Below are positions 36,296-48,540 of a stretch of 64,000 nt of DNA, in pieces. A program made the position numbers and the translations under genes. The notes under the pieces were generated by a model. The model worked only from the letters and a program-made list of their open reading frames with translations, searched no databases and was not told where the DNA came from. The first letter of the stretch is position 1, and every line of letters begins with the position of its first letter. This DNA comes from Heliocidaris tuberculata. Taxonomy: Eukaryota; Echinodermata; Echinoidea; Camarodonta; Echinometridae. The stretch is taken from the NCBI GenBank assembly GCA_025618425.1, contig CM046850.1, forward strand, positions 6,244,925 to 6,308,924, in the 5' to 3' direction.

Positions 36296-37192
36296 TTAAA
36301 GGAAAATATGCAGTTCTGGCAAGCCATCGAAAACGGATATCTTGGATTTCTGTTCATTAACAGCAAGATACTAGCAATACTAAGATGCTGTGAAAATTTT
36401 ACCTCCTACAAATAATGGAATATTTAAAATGATTTGGTAACTTTGTAGAGGCTTGATAAAATCTAAGCTGCCTGGCCTTACATGCTATAAATGTATATAA
36501 TATGTTGTAAAAATGAAGCCCAGGAAAAAAAAAGCACTTCAAACTCATCATGTGCTGCACAAAAGTAAACATATGCAAGTGACCGGAAATGCCAGACTCA
36601 TTTTCCCCCATAGACACAGTGTTAGACTAAAGCGTATGGCCATACGCTTTCTTAAATGGGAGTATTCAGTCATAGATATCTTGATAATAGCATTATATAT
36701 TTGAAAACCTTTCTATGCCTGCCTATTTATTTATCCTTTTAAACATCATTATACAAGACAGATATCAAAATTCAACTATTCATTAAATCAAGCCTCCACA
36801 AAGTTACCGAATCCCTTTAACCATGTTAACAAATGACAGGCAAAACATCATACCGGGCCAGGGATGTAAACTCTGAACAGCGGCAGCGTGCACTCTACAC
36901 TATAAAAAAAAAAAAAAAACCTACGAGGAGTGTGTGTATACTACACACTGTGACACACATGCTATCTCCATGTGAAGCCCCAATATTGCTGTGAGGGGAG
37001 CCGTTTGGGAGAACAGGTCCTAGTGTAGGGCAGTATGCTGCCCTGATCTAGCGTTCTTTACAGACATTCACACTAAATTCACCGGAAATCGTTGATGGAA
37101 CACCGAATGATCTGGTGCAAACATCTTTTGATAAAAGGACAATATTTCTTTCCAATTTCCTTTTTGCTACCAAAACTGCACATGAGCTTTAA
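36296..37192 (+). mobile_element. MITE family D, copy 2, split by a nested element
   Basis: Left end TTAAAGGAAAATATGCAG and right end CTGCACATGAGCTTTAA. The halves 36296-36423 and 36821-37192 are collinear with copies 1 and 3 (GCAATACTAAGA.GCTGTGAA; GGGGAGCCGTTTGGG; ACATCTTTTGATA). More diverged than the other two, so older. It is interrupted by family E at a TTAA. Confidence 0.8.
36424..36820. mobile_element. MITE family E, nested inside family D
   Basis: A 397-bp element with long ends: GTAACTTTGTAGAGGCTTGAT at the left and its inverse (ATCAAGCCTCCACAAAGTTAC) at the right, both inside TTAA (36424-36427 and 36817-36820). It interrupts family D at the position where the other copies read continuously. 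No frame of note. Only copy in the window. Confidence 0.85.
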
Positions 37193-37266
37193 GATGCTAA
37201 TGTGAAAAGTCGTAATATTACATGTATCAATAATCTAGTGATGTTTATGGTTGTAGATTTGTAAAG

Positions 37267-37627
37267 TTAAAGGGAAGGTTGAGTTCTAGGAAAGGTAAAA
37301 ATAATTTGTGAGATTTCTCATTCCTTTTATGTCAGTTTGGAAGAACATCATTGTAGAAATGTCCCCTGAAAATGATTGCTCTTCAAATGCCCCCATATTC
37401 AAAATATGACAAGAAACAGCTGAAATGTTCGGGCCGAACAACATTGTGTGTAGTCCCATATACACATTTCTGCGTGCAGTGCATGTGACTCTCAGCAGGA
37501 TTGAGTTAATCTGGTGATGCCAAGACCGTGCAACTTACATCAATTCTTATGTGCTATACATGTAATCAACCTTTCCTAATTGCCTTATTTTCACACTTCA
37601 ATCTCATGACCAGAACTCAACTTTATA
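37267..37627 (+). mobile_element. MITE family C, copy 3
   Basis: TTAAAGGGAAGGTTGAGTTC at the left, CCAGAACTCAACTTTATAAG at the right, with the right TTAA degenerate. Collinear with 5261-5611 (ATGTCAGTTTGGAAGAACATCAT; CATTTCTGCGTGCAGTGC). Confidence 0.8.
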
Positions 37628-38131
37628 AGACACGAAGTTACTTTTGAGCTGACATCACTTCACAACTTCACCACAATGTGCAAATACGCCTATTCTCCAA
37701 GGGAGTGGCATGGTTGCTAACTTGTCCAAATAATGTTATTATGCCAAATATTATCTAACGGAAAAGTACTATAAACCTAATTTACCACTATCATCGACCT
37801 TAATTTAAAAAAAAAAAGGGGGGGGGGGATTCAAATTTTCTCATAAATAAGCACTGAAATGAAGGTTCAGTTACTTCTTATAATAATGAACCCTTTCTGA
37901 AGAAGAAAAAAAAACACCGTTAATATTCATTATTTTGAAACACTTTAAGTGCTGGGTACCCTCATCTTCCGTTTCCTGTATATGTTTACATACTTAAAAT
38001 TAAATCTCTGAACCCTATAGAGACTAGGTCACTGGCTCTCTTTGAACCAGATACGATGCATCGCAAACATATTTTTTATGATTTATGATTATGTTTATTT
38101 TGTATTTTTGTATTTTTTGTTTTATTTATTT

Positions 38132-38169
<38 letters not shown>

Positions 38170-38439
38170 TTTTTTTTTGGGGGGGGGGGGGAGTAGCCAC
38201 ATTTAAACAAACCATTTAGCCACTATCTCGCATTCAAGCATGATAAGGGTAAGGTGAACATGGTGAATGAACTATCCTATTGGAATCGGATATTATTTGA
38301 AGTGTAATCTTTCTCATTTTGCACTGTTTGAAGATAAAGTTTAGTTGTGATCATGCGATTGCATATTGAGAGAAACTGTCTACAGAAGTTATAATGAAAG
38401 CTTGATTACATTACATAAGAATTATTGTACATTGTGAGC
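37628..38439. repeat. Spacer with A/G run (37810-37830) and (TTTTG)n-T-G tract (38131-38192)
   Basis: No gene. The pentanucleotide TTTTG tract followed by T15-G13 resembles the tract at 48327-48360. Confidence 0.6.
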
Positions 38440-38775
38440 TATTGGAATCATCACATTTTATGTTCTCTTCTGTTTCCATCCGCTGATTTCCGTCCTCTCT
38501 TTGTTTCTTCTCATCTTAATCTCATAATTCTACTTTCCAGCTCCTTTTCTTTGTTAAATGGGGACCTAACTCGACAAGCCTCGCTTTTTAGGTTCCCCCA
38601 CAAGTGTATATACTGTATGCGTTTATTACCTCTACTGGAAGATGTTTATTATACTGAGCTGTTATAATGTATTATCCTTTGTATTATGCCATTTGATTTA
38701 TATACTTATATTTTGCTTTCTCATGTACAAATGTAAACCGATCGTGAAAACAAATCAAATCAAATCAAATCAAAT
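38440..38775 (+). mobile_element. 3' tail of a second non-LTR retrotransposon family
   Basis: Ends in (CAAAT)n (38752-38775), typical of non-LTR elements with microsatellite tails. It contains the hairpin GGGGACCTAA..TTAGGTTCCCC at 38560-38598 with loop ACAAGCCTCGCTT, matching the hairpin in the 3' region of the 39.6-42.4 kb element. Pyrimidine-rich upstream sequence fits a 3' UTR. No coding part remains, so the 5' boundary is a guess. Confidence 0.55.
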
Positions 38776-39090
38776 TGTAAATTGATTCAATCTCGCTGGA
38801 AGGCACTGGCCACAGATATGGGGACAACACAAACATTGGCCCCACAGTTTGATCAAGAATCTATTTTTGAAAAACATGTATTAGGCGACTTCAAGACTAT
38901 ACTCCTCTTCATGGGGCTTTTCTTTCACATTGGAACGACAATAATAATAAAGCTCGCATAATTTTTTTTCACTTTTACCAAAGCTTAGCCTTCCGGTGTT
39001 TTTTTTTTTTAAAGGGCTAGGGTATACAAGGAAGAAACTTTAGTGTCTAACGCCACTATTACAAGCTTAAAGTTCAGTAACCCAGGGTCC
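38776..39090. other. No gene seen; spacer
   Basis: AT-rich with a T run at about 38999-39010. Confidence 0.45.
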
Positions 39091-39352
39091 GCTCGCTATT
39101 TATATTTATAGAAAACCGCTATTCATTTAACACGCTTTATGAATATTGGTCCTTATGGATAGTTATGAATAGTGGTCCTTGTGAATGGAGGCTGGGCCTT
39201 ATGAATAGCGAGGTGATTTGTCTATGGTTTGCTCGCTATTTAGAAGGACCGTTATTCATACAAAAACCGCTATTCATTTAGTCACGCGTTATGGATAGCG
39301 GTCCTTATGAATAAGTGGTCCTTATGAATAGCGGTCCTTATGACTAGCGAGG
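39091..39352. repeat. Self-complementary tandem block built of GGTCCTTATGAATAGC
   Basis: Two units of about 140 bp begin at 39091 and 39231 with GCTCGCTATT. Each runs from CTCGCTATT through inverted ACCGCTATTCAT copies to direct ATGAATAGCGGTCC copies and closes with AATAGCGAGG-like sequence. The 16-bp motif occurs at least eight times in both orientations. Each unit, and the whole block, can fold into a long cruciform. Confidence 0.8.
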
Positions 39353-39607
39353 TTACCCCCAGTAACCCATAGCAGTACAGCGACTCCTTTTTTAGTGGCG
39401 TTTTTGCAGCATCTCTTGATAAAAAATGATGGGTATTATACAATATACATAAGCAGAAAGAGCAAAAATCACAAAAAAATAGTTTATTTTCAGTGCAGCA
39501 CTTTGTGCCGTTCAAGGATAATAGCGATTTAAACTTGTAAGTAATCATTGAATTCTGTAAATTGGTAATGCAGTGTAAAATACCCTTCTATAATATACAA
39601 ACGGAAT

Positions 39608-41745
39608 TTGTCTGAAGGGAATATTAACACATTTAAAGACAGACTTAACATAGTAGATTGGAATGATATTTATGATATGACTGATGTAAATAGTAGTTTT
39701 GAGGAATTTATGACTAAATTAACTAGTTTGTTTAATGAATGTTGTCCTATGAGAAAAGTTAATCTTCAAAATAGGAAAAGAATTCCAAAATCCCCATGGA
39801 TAACACCAGGCTTATTAAGATCAATAAATAGGAAAAATAATCTTTATTTGAAATATAAAGCGAATCCCACTGAAAGTTCTAAGTCGAAATATTTGAATTA
39901 TAAAAATACATTGACAGGGTTACTACGTAAAGAAAAAAAGATATATTTTTCACGACAATTTATGAATTGTAACAAAGATGCTAAAAACACATGGAAATTA
40001 ATCAATAAAGTTCTGAATAAACAGAAAAAGAAAAGTACTATTTCTAAGATACAAATTGATGAAAGAACTATTAAGGAGTTACAAGATATTGTTGATCACT
40101 TCAATGAATATTTTGTTGAAATAGGTCCAAATTTAGCAAGTAAGATACCAAACTGTGATAGAAAATTTTATGATTACTTACAAAACCCTAACCCTAATTC
40201 TATGTTTTTACTCCTGTAAATGAAGGTGAAGTTCTTGATATTGTTAACAATTTTATAATTAAACGCAGTTGTGGACATGATGGTCTGGATAATTTTATAA
40301 TTAAAAAAATTATAGCAAGTATTGTTGAACCATTCACTTATATATGTAATCTATCTCTGAGCACAGGTGTTTTTCCAAACAAAATGAAATTAGCCAAAAT
40401 AATCCCTATTTTTAAAAAGGGTAACCCCTTATCGTTGTCAAACTACAGGCCAATATCTTTGTTAACCACCTTTTCCGAAATACTTGAAAAAGTAGGTTTT
40501 ACTCGTACAATGGCTTTTTTGAATAATAATGATATTTTACATGAATCTCAGTTCGGGTTTAGAAAACACCATAATACAACACATGCTCTCCTGTCTCTAA
40601 TTAATAATATTACAAGTTCTATTGATAATGGTACCCACACAATAGGAATGTTCTTAGACTTCTCTAAGGCATTCGACACTATAGATCATGAAATTCTCTT
40701 CAGCAAACTTTCACATTATGGCATAAGGGGCATTGTTTCAGACTGGTTTCGAAATTATTTATACGAACGACAGCAATATGTCTGTATTGAAAATTGCATG
40801 TCGCATTTAAGAAATATAAATTGTGGTGTTCCACAGGGTTCTATTCTAGGCCCTTTACTTTTTATTTTGTATATAAATGACTTTCATAGATCATCAAATT
40901 CATTGACTTTTATTATGTATGCAGATGACACTAATCTATTTTTTTCGCATAAAAGCCTTGAAACTTTATGTAATGTGATTAATTCGGAACTGGATTCAGT
41001 TGCAATATGGATTAAGGCTAATAAGTTATCACTAAATCTAGAAAAAACAAATTACATGTTATTTAGTAATACTTTTAACGAACTACCTCATCCGATTTTA
41101 ATAGATAATACACAAATACAGAAGGTGATTGAAACAAAATTTCTAGGCACAATAATAGATAATAAACTTTCATGGAAGCATCATATTGATAATGTATGTA
41201 AATTGATATCCAGAAACATTGGTATGATTAATAAACTCAAATGGTCTTTTCCGCCAAATATTCTTTTATCACTATACTCCACACTGGTTTTACCATATCT
41301 TAATTATGGAATATTAGCATGGGGAAACAGTGCGGCATGCCTGTTAGACAGAGTTTTTTTATTACAGAAAAAGGCTATGCGAATTATAAGTAATGTTAAT
41401 TATCGCCACCACACAGATGGTCTGTTTCACTCTAATAATGTACTAAAAATTTATGATATTTATCGCCTCAATCTTCCTGTACTTATGTTTCAGTATCATA
41501 ACCACGAATTGCCCACTGTCTTCAATAATATATTTACAGTAAATAACGAAATCCATCATTATCCCACTAGACAAATAAATCTGTATCACTTGCCAAGAAC
41601 TTGTACAGCATTAACCCAGAATACTTTTTCATTTACTGCTCCTAAATTTTGGAATTCCCTCCCTTTAAATATACGAGACAGTATAAGTTTAAGTACGCTC
41701 AAACGTAAATTGAAAAAATCACTAATTGCTTTTTATGAACATTGA
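39608..41745 (+). pseudogene. Reverse transcriptase (ORF2, C-terminal part), one frameshift
   Basis: The protein copies element RNA into DNA at a nicked target. The first 203 residues (39608-40219) are the linker (SPWITPGLLRSI, NTWKLINKVLN). Near 40200-40215 the frame changes, best explained by one missing base. The second frame continues without a stop to 41745. In the 453-residue second part, NYRPISLL is followed by the palm motif LDFSKAFDTIDH with catalytic D92, then GVPQGSILGP (148-157), then YADDT (179-183) with the catalytic Asp pair 181-182. After these come the LSLNLEKT thumb region and the LPYLNYG and PTRQINLYHLP C-terminal segments of CR1/L2/Jockey-type enzymes. No RNase H is seen. 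No internal stop was found apart from the frameshift. Confidence 0.9.
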
Positions 41746-42125
41746 TCCCTCAGTGATCCTGATGACGACTGTTGTTTACCTGTGTAGCAAAATATAAAGA
41801 CGAAATGAAACCTTCAAGATCTTGTCCCTTTCCCACCCTCCCGTCCTAACCCCCACCTGTCACTTTGTCATTCTTGTTCCGTCTTTTGTAAAGTTTACTT
41901 CTTTAAAACTTTACTATTTTCCTGTTACTATTTCCAGCTTTTTGTGTTTACAATATTTCTCAGTGCTTTCTCTTCTATAGCAAGTGTGTTATGTCTATAA
42001 TTTGTTTGCTTTCCAGGGCCATGTATCTGTCTTCTTCTTTTCCCCCTTTTGTTGGGCATTTTATGCATGATTGCCCAGTCTAGTTCTTTTTATGTACTGT
42101 ATTCATGCTTCATCTTTTTGCCAGG

Positions 42126-42162
42126 GACCAGCGCTTCTACAAGCTTTGCTTCTAAGCTGGTC
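42126..42162 (+). other. 3' UTR hairpin with AAGC-TTT-GCTT inner loop
   Basis: Outer stem GACCAGC/GCTGGTC. The loop contains ACAAGCTTTGCTT, itself able to pair AAGC with GCTT. The equivalent hairpin at 38560-38598 has a different outer stem and the inner ACAAGCCTCGCTT. Likely an RNA structure recognised by the element's reverse transcriptase. Confidence 0.65.
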
Positions 42163-42655
42163 TCTGTTTTCATTCTCATTTTCATAAAATTAATCTTAAG
42201 TAGTCTTCATTGATGTTACTTTTTTTTTCTCTCACAACTCAAACTTTAATGCACTTTGTTTTGCTTGTAATGATCGAAAAATGTTTATGCACTAAGTTGT
42301 GTTGTCAATTATTTTGAATACTGTCAGATTCATAATACTTATTGTTATATACTTTGAAAAATGAAAATGTAATGAAATAAAATCTAAATCTGAATCTGAA
42401 TCTGAAAATATGTAATCACTTTTTTCTTATACAAATTGGTAATTTTTGGTTAAATTTTGCAGTTTTCATTCACATTGGTTCATTCATTAAACATTCTATT
42501 TTTTTCAAACTGTGCAGGAGTGGAAAAATAAAAATATGTTATTTCTACGTGAGGAGGGAAAGCTGATTAATTTATATCATACGAAAACTCTGAATTGCTA
42601 TGAGTTAATTTGACCGAAATAATTGACGTCTTGGCCCCCCTCGTATAATGCGTGA

Positions 42656-42850
42656 TACCTCTATATCAAGATTACGGCTTGAAGTTTGAATGTATATACC
42701 GTAGAAGCCTTTTCTCACTAATACTGTTCATCAATTTGGATGAAATCATTGATTTGGGGGCTTGCTTCTAAAAATATGTGAAACTCTATATAAAGATTAC
42801 AGCTTGAAGGCTGATATAGAAGTCCTTTCTCTCTAATACCGAGATCAAGC
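42656..42850 (+). repeat. Two-copy tandem repeat, about 124 bp
   Basis: CTCTATATCAAGATTACGGCTTGAAG at 42659 recurs with few changes at about 42783. Both are followed by CTTTCTC.CTAATAC.G. Diverged. Confidence 0.6.
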
Positions 42851-45800
42851 AGTCTGATTTGATGGTGGGGTGAAAATAATCCACGAGATTGGTCGTAATG
42901 AACTTGCGATTGAGGGCAAGGGCGCGGTGACATTTTATGAGGCAATCCATAGATGGAAATCTGGATAATTTGGCTCTCCGAGTGCAATCATTAGAAGTGG
43001 TATTTAAACCACCCCCTCTGCGTTCATTGACTCGTTGTTTATATGAGTCTGAATTTAAAGTAGGACGACTTCGATTGCGAGCAAAAGGAAGAGGGAACTG
43101 GGGAAAGGGTGAAAATTCACGGGAGGTTCACACCAATACTTTTTCAGATGTCTATAGTTTACAACATACAAGTTTACCATTACTAATAAAAAACAAAAAC
43201 AAAACACCCCCCCCCCCCCCATATACCAAAGAAACCTTTAGACTTTGGCAAGGGAAGACACACAGTGGCAATTAATATAGAATACAGATTTTAAACCAAC
43301 CGTGGTAAACGATAAATTGTAACAATTTGTTACCATGATTATTATGTCTTGTAGAGTTATTATCATATACAATTTTGCTGCTATGATGTTTTGGGTTGTT
43401 TTGTTTTTTACTATCCGTTTGAAGAAATCAAAGACATTGGTGACGCACAAAGGTGTCGTAAGAAACACAGAAAATAATACCTTTATATTTTAGGAGGGAG
43501 AGGAAATGTTCAACGATGTATGACAGAATATGGGATTAAAAGAGAGAAAGGGATAAAATGAAAGGGGAAATATCTGTCAGCCTGATGAGATGAATTTCAG
43601 GAGACAGGTGACCTTGGTTAAGTGCATTTGTGCGTGATGTATAATGGGGATCATACATGTGTAGAACATTATTCAGTTCCATATCCCAAACACTGCAAAA
43701 TGGTCCAAGGACCAATGTAACATTCCAGCAGCATACCAGACATTGAAAACAATCACCCCTCAGCATTCTTGAGAGGGTAGTTGTTCACCGATGTGAGAAC
43801 CCAGGTTATTAAAAGTGATTATTGGTAACTGTCCCAAATGTTGGGGTCCCCCCCCCCCCCCAGCTATAGAAATCCAGTGTTGAAATAAACCAAGAGAAAA
43901 TTTATTACACTTACGGACACAACCTCATTCCCCCTTTTTTGTTCTTGCTATGTGTATTTTTCCAAGTCTACCTAATAGATATTTGTGTCCCTCCACCCCC
44001 CTTCTCTTTCTACGTCCTTATTATTTACTATACTTTACTCACCCCCCCCCCCCGTCTTTAGCTCTTTTCTATACTTACATCATACATGTATCTCTTACAA
44101 GGTCTTTTTCTTTTTATGTCATTTCCTCTCATGTTTATTCCCATTGTAATTTCTAGTTTTGGTTTTTACAATTCCTTTTCTTTTATTCTAGCACTTTATT
44201 GCAGCAGTAGACTTGTATAGCACATTCCCAGACTACATGTTTGTAATTTGTCCTCCACCCTCCCGCTCAAAATGCCGGGGAAATATTCTACGAATTTGGG
44301 TCTACGCCCATGCACAGTTGGAGTGCATACAAACGATCACAACGATTAACAGCAGTCATAGAAATGCAAGCCTGGGTGGGGGGGGGGGGGGGGGGGGTTG
44401 CAGGCCTTCCGATAATTTTGAAATTACCAACGATTAGGCAACCGTGAACCCACAGCTATAATTGGTTATACATGTCATTTTGAAAGGTTTTGTATGTATT
44501 TTTTTTCTAAATCTCATTTTAGTATTGTTTTGTTGAAGTAATGAAAATGTCACTGTCAATGGAGTATCGAAACGTTTGCTCTCTCTCCTAGCTCGCTCGC
44601 TCTCCTATCTCTCTCGCAAAAAATAAGTGGCTGAAAAGTTAGAGGCGTCAGCCCTTCCCCTGGCGAGATTATCCCTATACGCCTATGACTACGGAGCTGA
44701 CACTTTGTATTCAAGGTTAGTCAAGGAAACAAAAATTGACTCAGGACTTTAAGCATTAGCCGGACACTGTGAAAAGCCTGTCCCTTCGGCTGTCAACAAT
44801 TGTCGATTCCCTTGGCAAATCCAAGCCGAATTAATCTTCACTGAGACAAAGCATAACACAGAAGACATTCCGTCAATTTTTCTGCAATTTCGAATCGCTA
44901 GTTTCAGTTTCATCTCTAACTCAATTAGCACCCGCTCCCAGCATGGCAAGGGAGAAAATTAGAAGTTCTCTTTCTGGCCACGGTAGCAAAGTAGGGTAGT
45001 TGAAAACACTCAAATAAAGTTTCAAGCGTTCACACTGTACAGGGCTTGGAAAAAGTGGGCGTGCTGAAAGGACGTTATGAAGGACTTTGGTCCTATGGGA
45101 CAAAAAATATGTAAATTATCAAGCATCAAGTATATATAGATGGACATGGGCCTTTCATATATTTAGTGCAATTGTTGATTCTTTATGTCGTACTTTACCT
45201 CCCTTATTTTGTTTCTCTTTAAAATTTGTTAAAGCAAAATGAATACCATATTTTGTGAACCATTTTCATCGTGATTATGAAAAAAATTCAAATTATGAAT
45301 AACTGGTTAATTTGTATTCTTCACACCCCCCCCCCCCTCCAAAGATTCTGTGTTTTTTAGGAGTGCAATGCAAAATTGCTTATATAGAAATCCGTTAAAA
45401 TCTTTAGATTACCATTTTGGAGTACTTCAACGAAGTCAGAATTTCGCTTGTATTATGAAATTGAAACGCGTCTTCCCCTGTTGGCACCGATTGTGCCTTT
45501 AAAAGTCCATAATGTGCTATTTTTATTCGTAAATCTTTTGTTTCCTTCCTGAAACAGTTTTAGGTTTCCATCAAAACGTCGTTTAATCTGATGGAGGAAG
45601 AAATTACAGATAGAGCGTATCCTCACACTTGGTTTATCTAAACGAAATGATGCAGAAGGTCATTATGATTGTAGTGATGCAACACGCGAAGATTAGTTGC
45701 ATCATACATTCGATTATTACTTCTTGTGTGTGTTATGCACAATGAAGAAAAACAAACAAGACGATTAACATGCAAGACTCATTGTATAACCCTGTATAAC

Positions 45801-45909
45801 ATGATATTCTATAAGATATATAGGATACAACATTCAAGAAATAAAGGCATGCATTGTGTACAGGCAGGCCTGAATTCGATCACCAGGGTAGAAATATATT
45901 TGTAAAACG
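42851..45909. other. No gene seen; spacer with several C/G runs
   Basis: Homopolymer C/G runs near 43206, 43850, 44043, 44377-44396 and 45326. Short frames in this interval have no family resemblance or typical composition. Confidence 0.45.
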
Positions 45910-45999
45910 GTTAGAGACAGCGTGGATGTACCCACGGGATCCGGATGGTACCTGTGCTAAACCTATGGAAATGAAAAAATTCAGTAGCCAACGGGTTAA
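45910..45999 (+). mobile_element. MITE family F, copy 2 (degenerate left end)
   Basis: Right half CCTATGGAAATGAAAAAATTCAGTAGCCAACGGGTTAA matches the right half of 23868-23946. The left end is degenerate (GGTTAGAGACAGCG). Confidence 0.5.
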
Positions 46000-47689
46000 G
46001 TATTATTTTGATGGAATAAGTCCAGAAGACATTATAGTTTGCTGGTAGTTCGCTTGGTTTGTACTTTTGCAGAGGTCAGTTTTTTATATGCCCCTCGGTG
46101 GTGGCTTGCAATGATAAATACAAAACACATTAAGTACTTAAAAAGAATACATTTTAATGTATGTATTTATTTGAATTATGTACTTTGATGTGTATTGTTG
46201 TTGTTGATGTTGTTGTTGTTGTTTTTGAAGGGATGTACACAAGCAAGTCACCTTGAGGAACTTTTATCGGCCTTAATTGTAGTTATATGCGAACCCCATC
46301 TGTGATACACTAACTCAACTTAAAAAAAAAGAAAAAAAGTTCTGAATATGCAGTTTGTAAGTCATAGCATTATGTAACTCCTACAAACGACATTGCAGCG
46401 ATCAGAAATTGAGCATCGGGTCATTTTAGATATTAAAGGATCATATGCTGCAAGTAGAACTGCACTTTACATGATCGCGTTGAGAAATTACATCACTAAA
46501 AAGGAATACACCTAAGGCTTAAAGGCTAATGCTAAACGTTTCCTATATTGGGTGTAAAAATGTTTCGTCTGAATTTAAATCTTTGAAAACCAAATTTTCA
46601 TGAATTCGAATTTTAGACATTGGGAATTATGAACCTGACACCAATAGTATATACTATATTATTTTATATACATGAATATAAAAATATTTTTTAATGAGAT
46701 CTCGGAAGAAGAAATTACCTACCAGCAGATTTTGAAGTAAACTATCATAAGCTAGTTTATGCATTCCCTTGGATACTTACTGTGAATAATTATGACAATT
46801 TGTTTGTTTGTTTTTTTGTTCACCTCGGCCTTTTTGTGTACCACGGCTTATTGTCCCCCCCCCCCTTTTTTTTGTTACTGGTTTGTTTACTGCGACCGCT
46901 GTGTGCTGATATGTCCACTTCTCACCTCCTTAACGATTTCGATTTAATTTCACTGTTACACTTTTTAAAAACATAATACAGCCGTGTGAAATAGTATAGA
47001 AAATTAATAAAATGTAAAGCATTTTACATTTTGCAGGCATATTCCCTTTATAACAAAAAATATGGACCCGAAGACGATTTTAAAGTATTCACTCAAATTT
47101 CTATATTTTTTTTCATTTGATCATGTTGATCAGCAAGGAAAGTCGTCGAAATTATAACGTCATCATTAAGACATTTCTTAGGTGCGATGTGATTTTACAA
47201 ACCAAGACTAAAACTTGATTTGATTTCAGTATTGGAGTTCTCTACTTGCATGACTTGATGCAAACTAAACGTATGCATGCAATTTTAGAATGACACTTAA
47301 TTTTTGTTTAGAAAGAGAGTGAAAAGGGGACACTCTCAAAACTAACACTGCCCATTGTGTATATTCGCAAACCAATCACGACTTCCATTAAAGACAGCAA
47401 CGGTCCTATTTCTAATCCAAAGTGCAGTCATCCTTTTCCTATCAAGGTCCTCCAAACCTAAAAAAGCGAAGAAGAAGATCCCTGATACACCGCTGTATTC
47501 TTCAGAGAATAGTATCTATATGTCATCACCTTCCAGATTGCTTCTAGCCCCGATAGCAATCTTCGTAAACACTGGTCATTTTTCTTCGTTGATGCTCTCG
47601 TTCATATCACGAAGTCGATGAACTCTACGTTCGCGGCTTCGTCCTCGGGTGAACTCGGCGATGGCGGAAGAGCACAACAGGTTGTATAT
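46000..47689. other. No gene seen; spacer
   Basis: Includes a short (TTG)n tract (46196-46226) and a C/T homopolymer pair near 46855-46872. No coding signal. Confidence 0.45.
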
Positions 47690-48326
47690 CAATTTACCCG
47701 CGGCCGTCATATAGATCCATTGTCCAAGTCGAAGGTCCGATCATTGTTCGTTGCAACATCAAGAGGACATTATTGTTTGTTTCATCAAGGGCATTGACCG
47801 AATGAGTGATCGGTGGGAAAAGAAAAGAAAAATTATGATCACGATGATTATTAATCAACTGCTTTCTTTGACGCCCCATACCTGTTGGCATCGTGGAATA
47901 TCCGATCATTAATACGAAAAAGATACTTTCATTAGGGGCATTTGTCGAACAAATGAGCGGTGGGAAATGAATGACAAGGATAAATTTACTGGTCACGAAG
48001 ACTTTTCATCAGCTGCTTTCTTTGACCCCCTTGCCTATCCGTAGCGTCGAATGTCCGACCATTGTTCGCTTTAACATTAAAAGAAGATTTTTTTTTCATT
48101 GGGGGAATTGATCGAACGAATGGCCAGTAGGAAATGAAAGGCCAAGCGATCAATATCAAGATCATGATGATTTTTCATCGACTGCTTTCTTTGACACTCC
48201 TGCCATGCTATATGCGAATATATCCGTTCATTGTTGGCTTCGATATTAAAATACTTGGTTTGGGGCATTTGTCCAACGAATGACCGGCGGGAAATGAGGG
48301 CTAGGATAAATATTATAGGCGGAATG

Positions 48327-48358
<32 letters not shown>

Positions 48359-48390
48359 TTAATTTAAAACTGCTTTCATTTTACCCCGCA
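47690..48390 (+). repeat. Tandem array, four to five units of about 155-190 bp
   Basis: CTGCTTTCTTTGAC anchors at 47859, 48013, 48182 and (diverged) 48370. Each unit also has TCCGATCATTGTTCG, GGGGCATTTGTCGAACGAATGA and CGGTGGGAAATGA. Unit length is not a multiple of three, so the open minus-strand frames are coincidental. Copies differ by many substitutions. Confidence 0.85.
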
Positions 48391-48500
48391 TATCAGAAGA
48401 AAATACAAATAACTATAACAACGCTAACTATGAATCACATGAACTCTCTACCCCCCCCCAAAAAAAAAAAAAAAAAAAAAAAACAAAGCAAAACAAAAAC
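48327..48500 (+). repeat. (TTTTG)n-T tract and C/A homopolymer pair
   Basis: TTTTG pentamers at 48327-48352, poly-T, then C9-A25 at 48450-48483. Confidence 0.8.
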
Positions 48501-48540
48501 ACAAACAAAAAACAACAACAACAAAAAACGACTGATCAAG

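Larger units (their letters stand above)
39590..42408 (+). mobile_element. 5'-truncated non-LTR retrotransposon (CR1/L2-like) with full 3' region
   Basis: It starts inside the linker between endonuclease and reverse transcriptase, contains the rest of ORF2 with a single frameshift, then about 660 bases of 3' UTR. The UTR has a strong hairpin (42126-42162), AATAAA near 42375 and a terminal (TCTGAA)3 tail at 42383-42406. The 5' truncation is typical of target-primed integration. The near-intact frame implies a fairly recent insertion. Confidence 0.9.

Noticed and set aside
40183..40199. Telomeric repeat in the retrotransposon ORF
   Set aside because: Two CCCTAA units encoding Asn-Pro-Asn-Pro in frame; coincidence is enough, though it adjoins the frameshift.
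47694..48268. Two minus-strand frames across the 47.7-48.4 kb array
   Set aside because: Repeat unit lengths are not multiples of three and the frames do not keep a common peptide.
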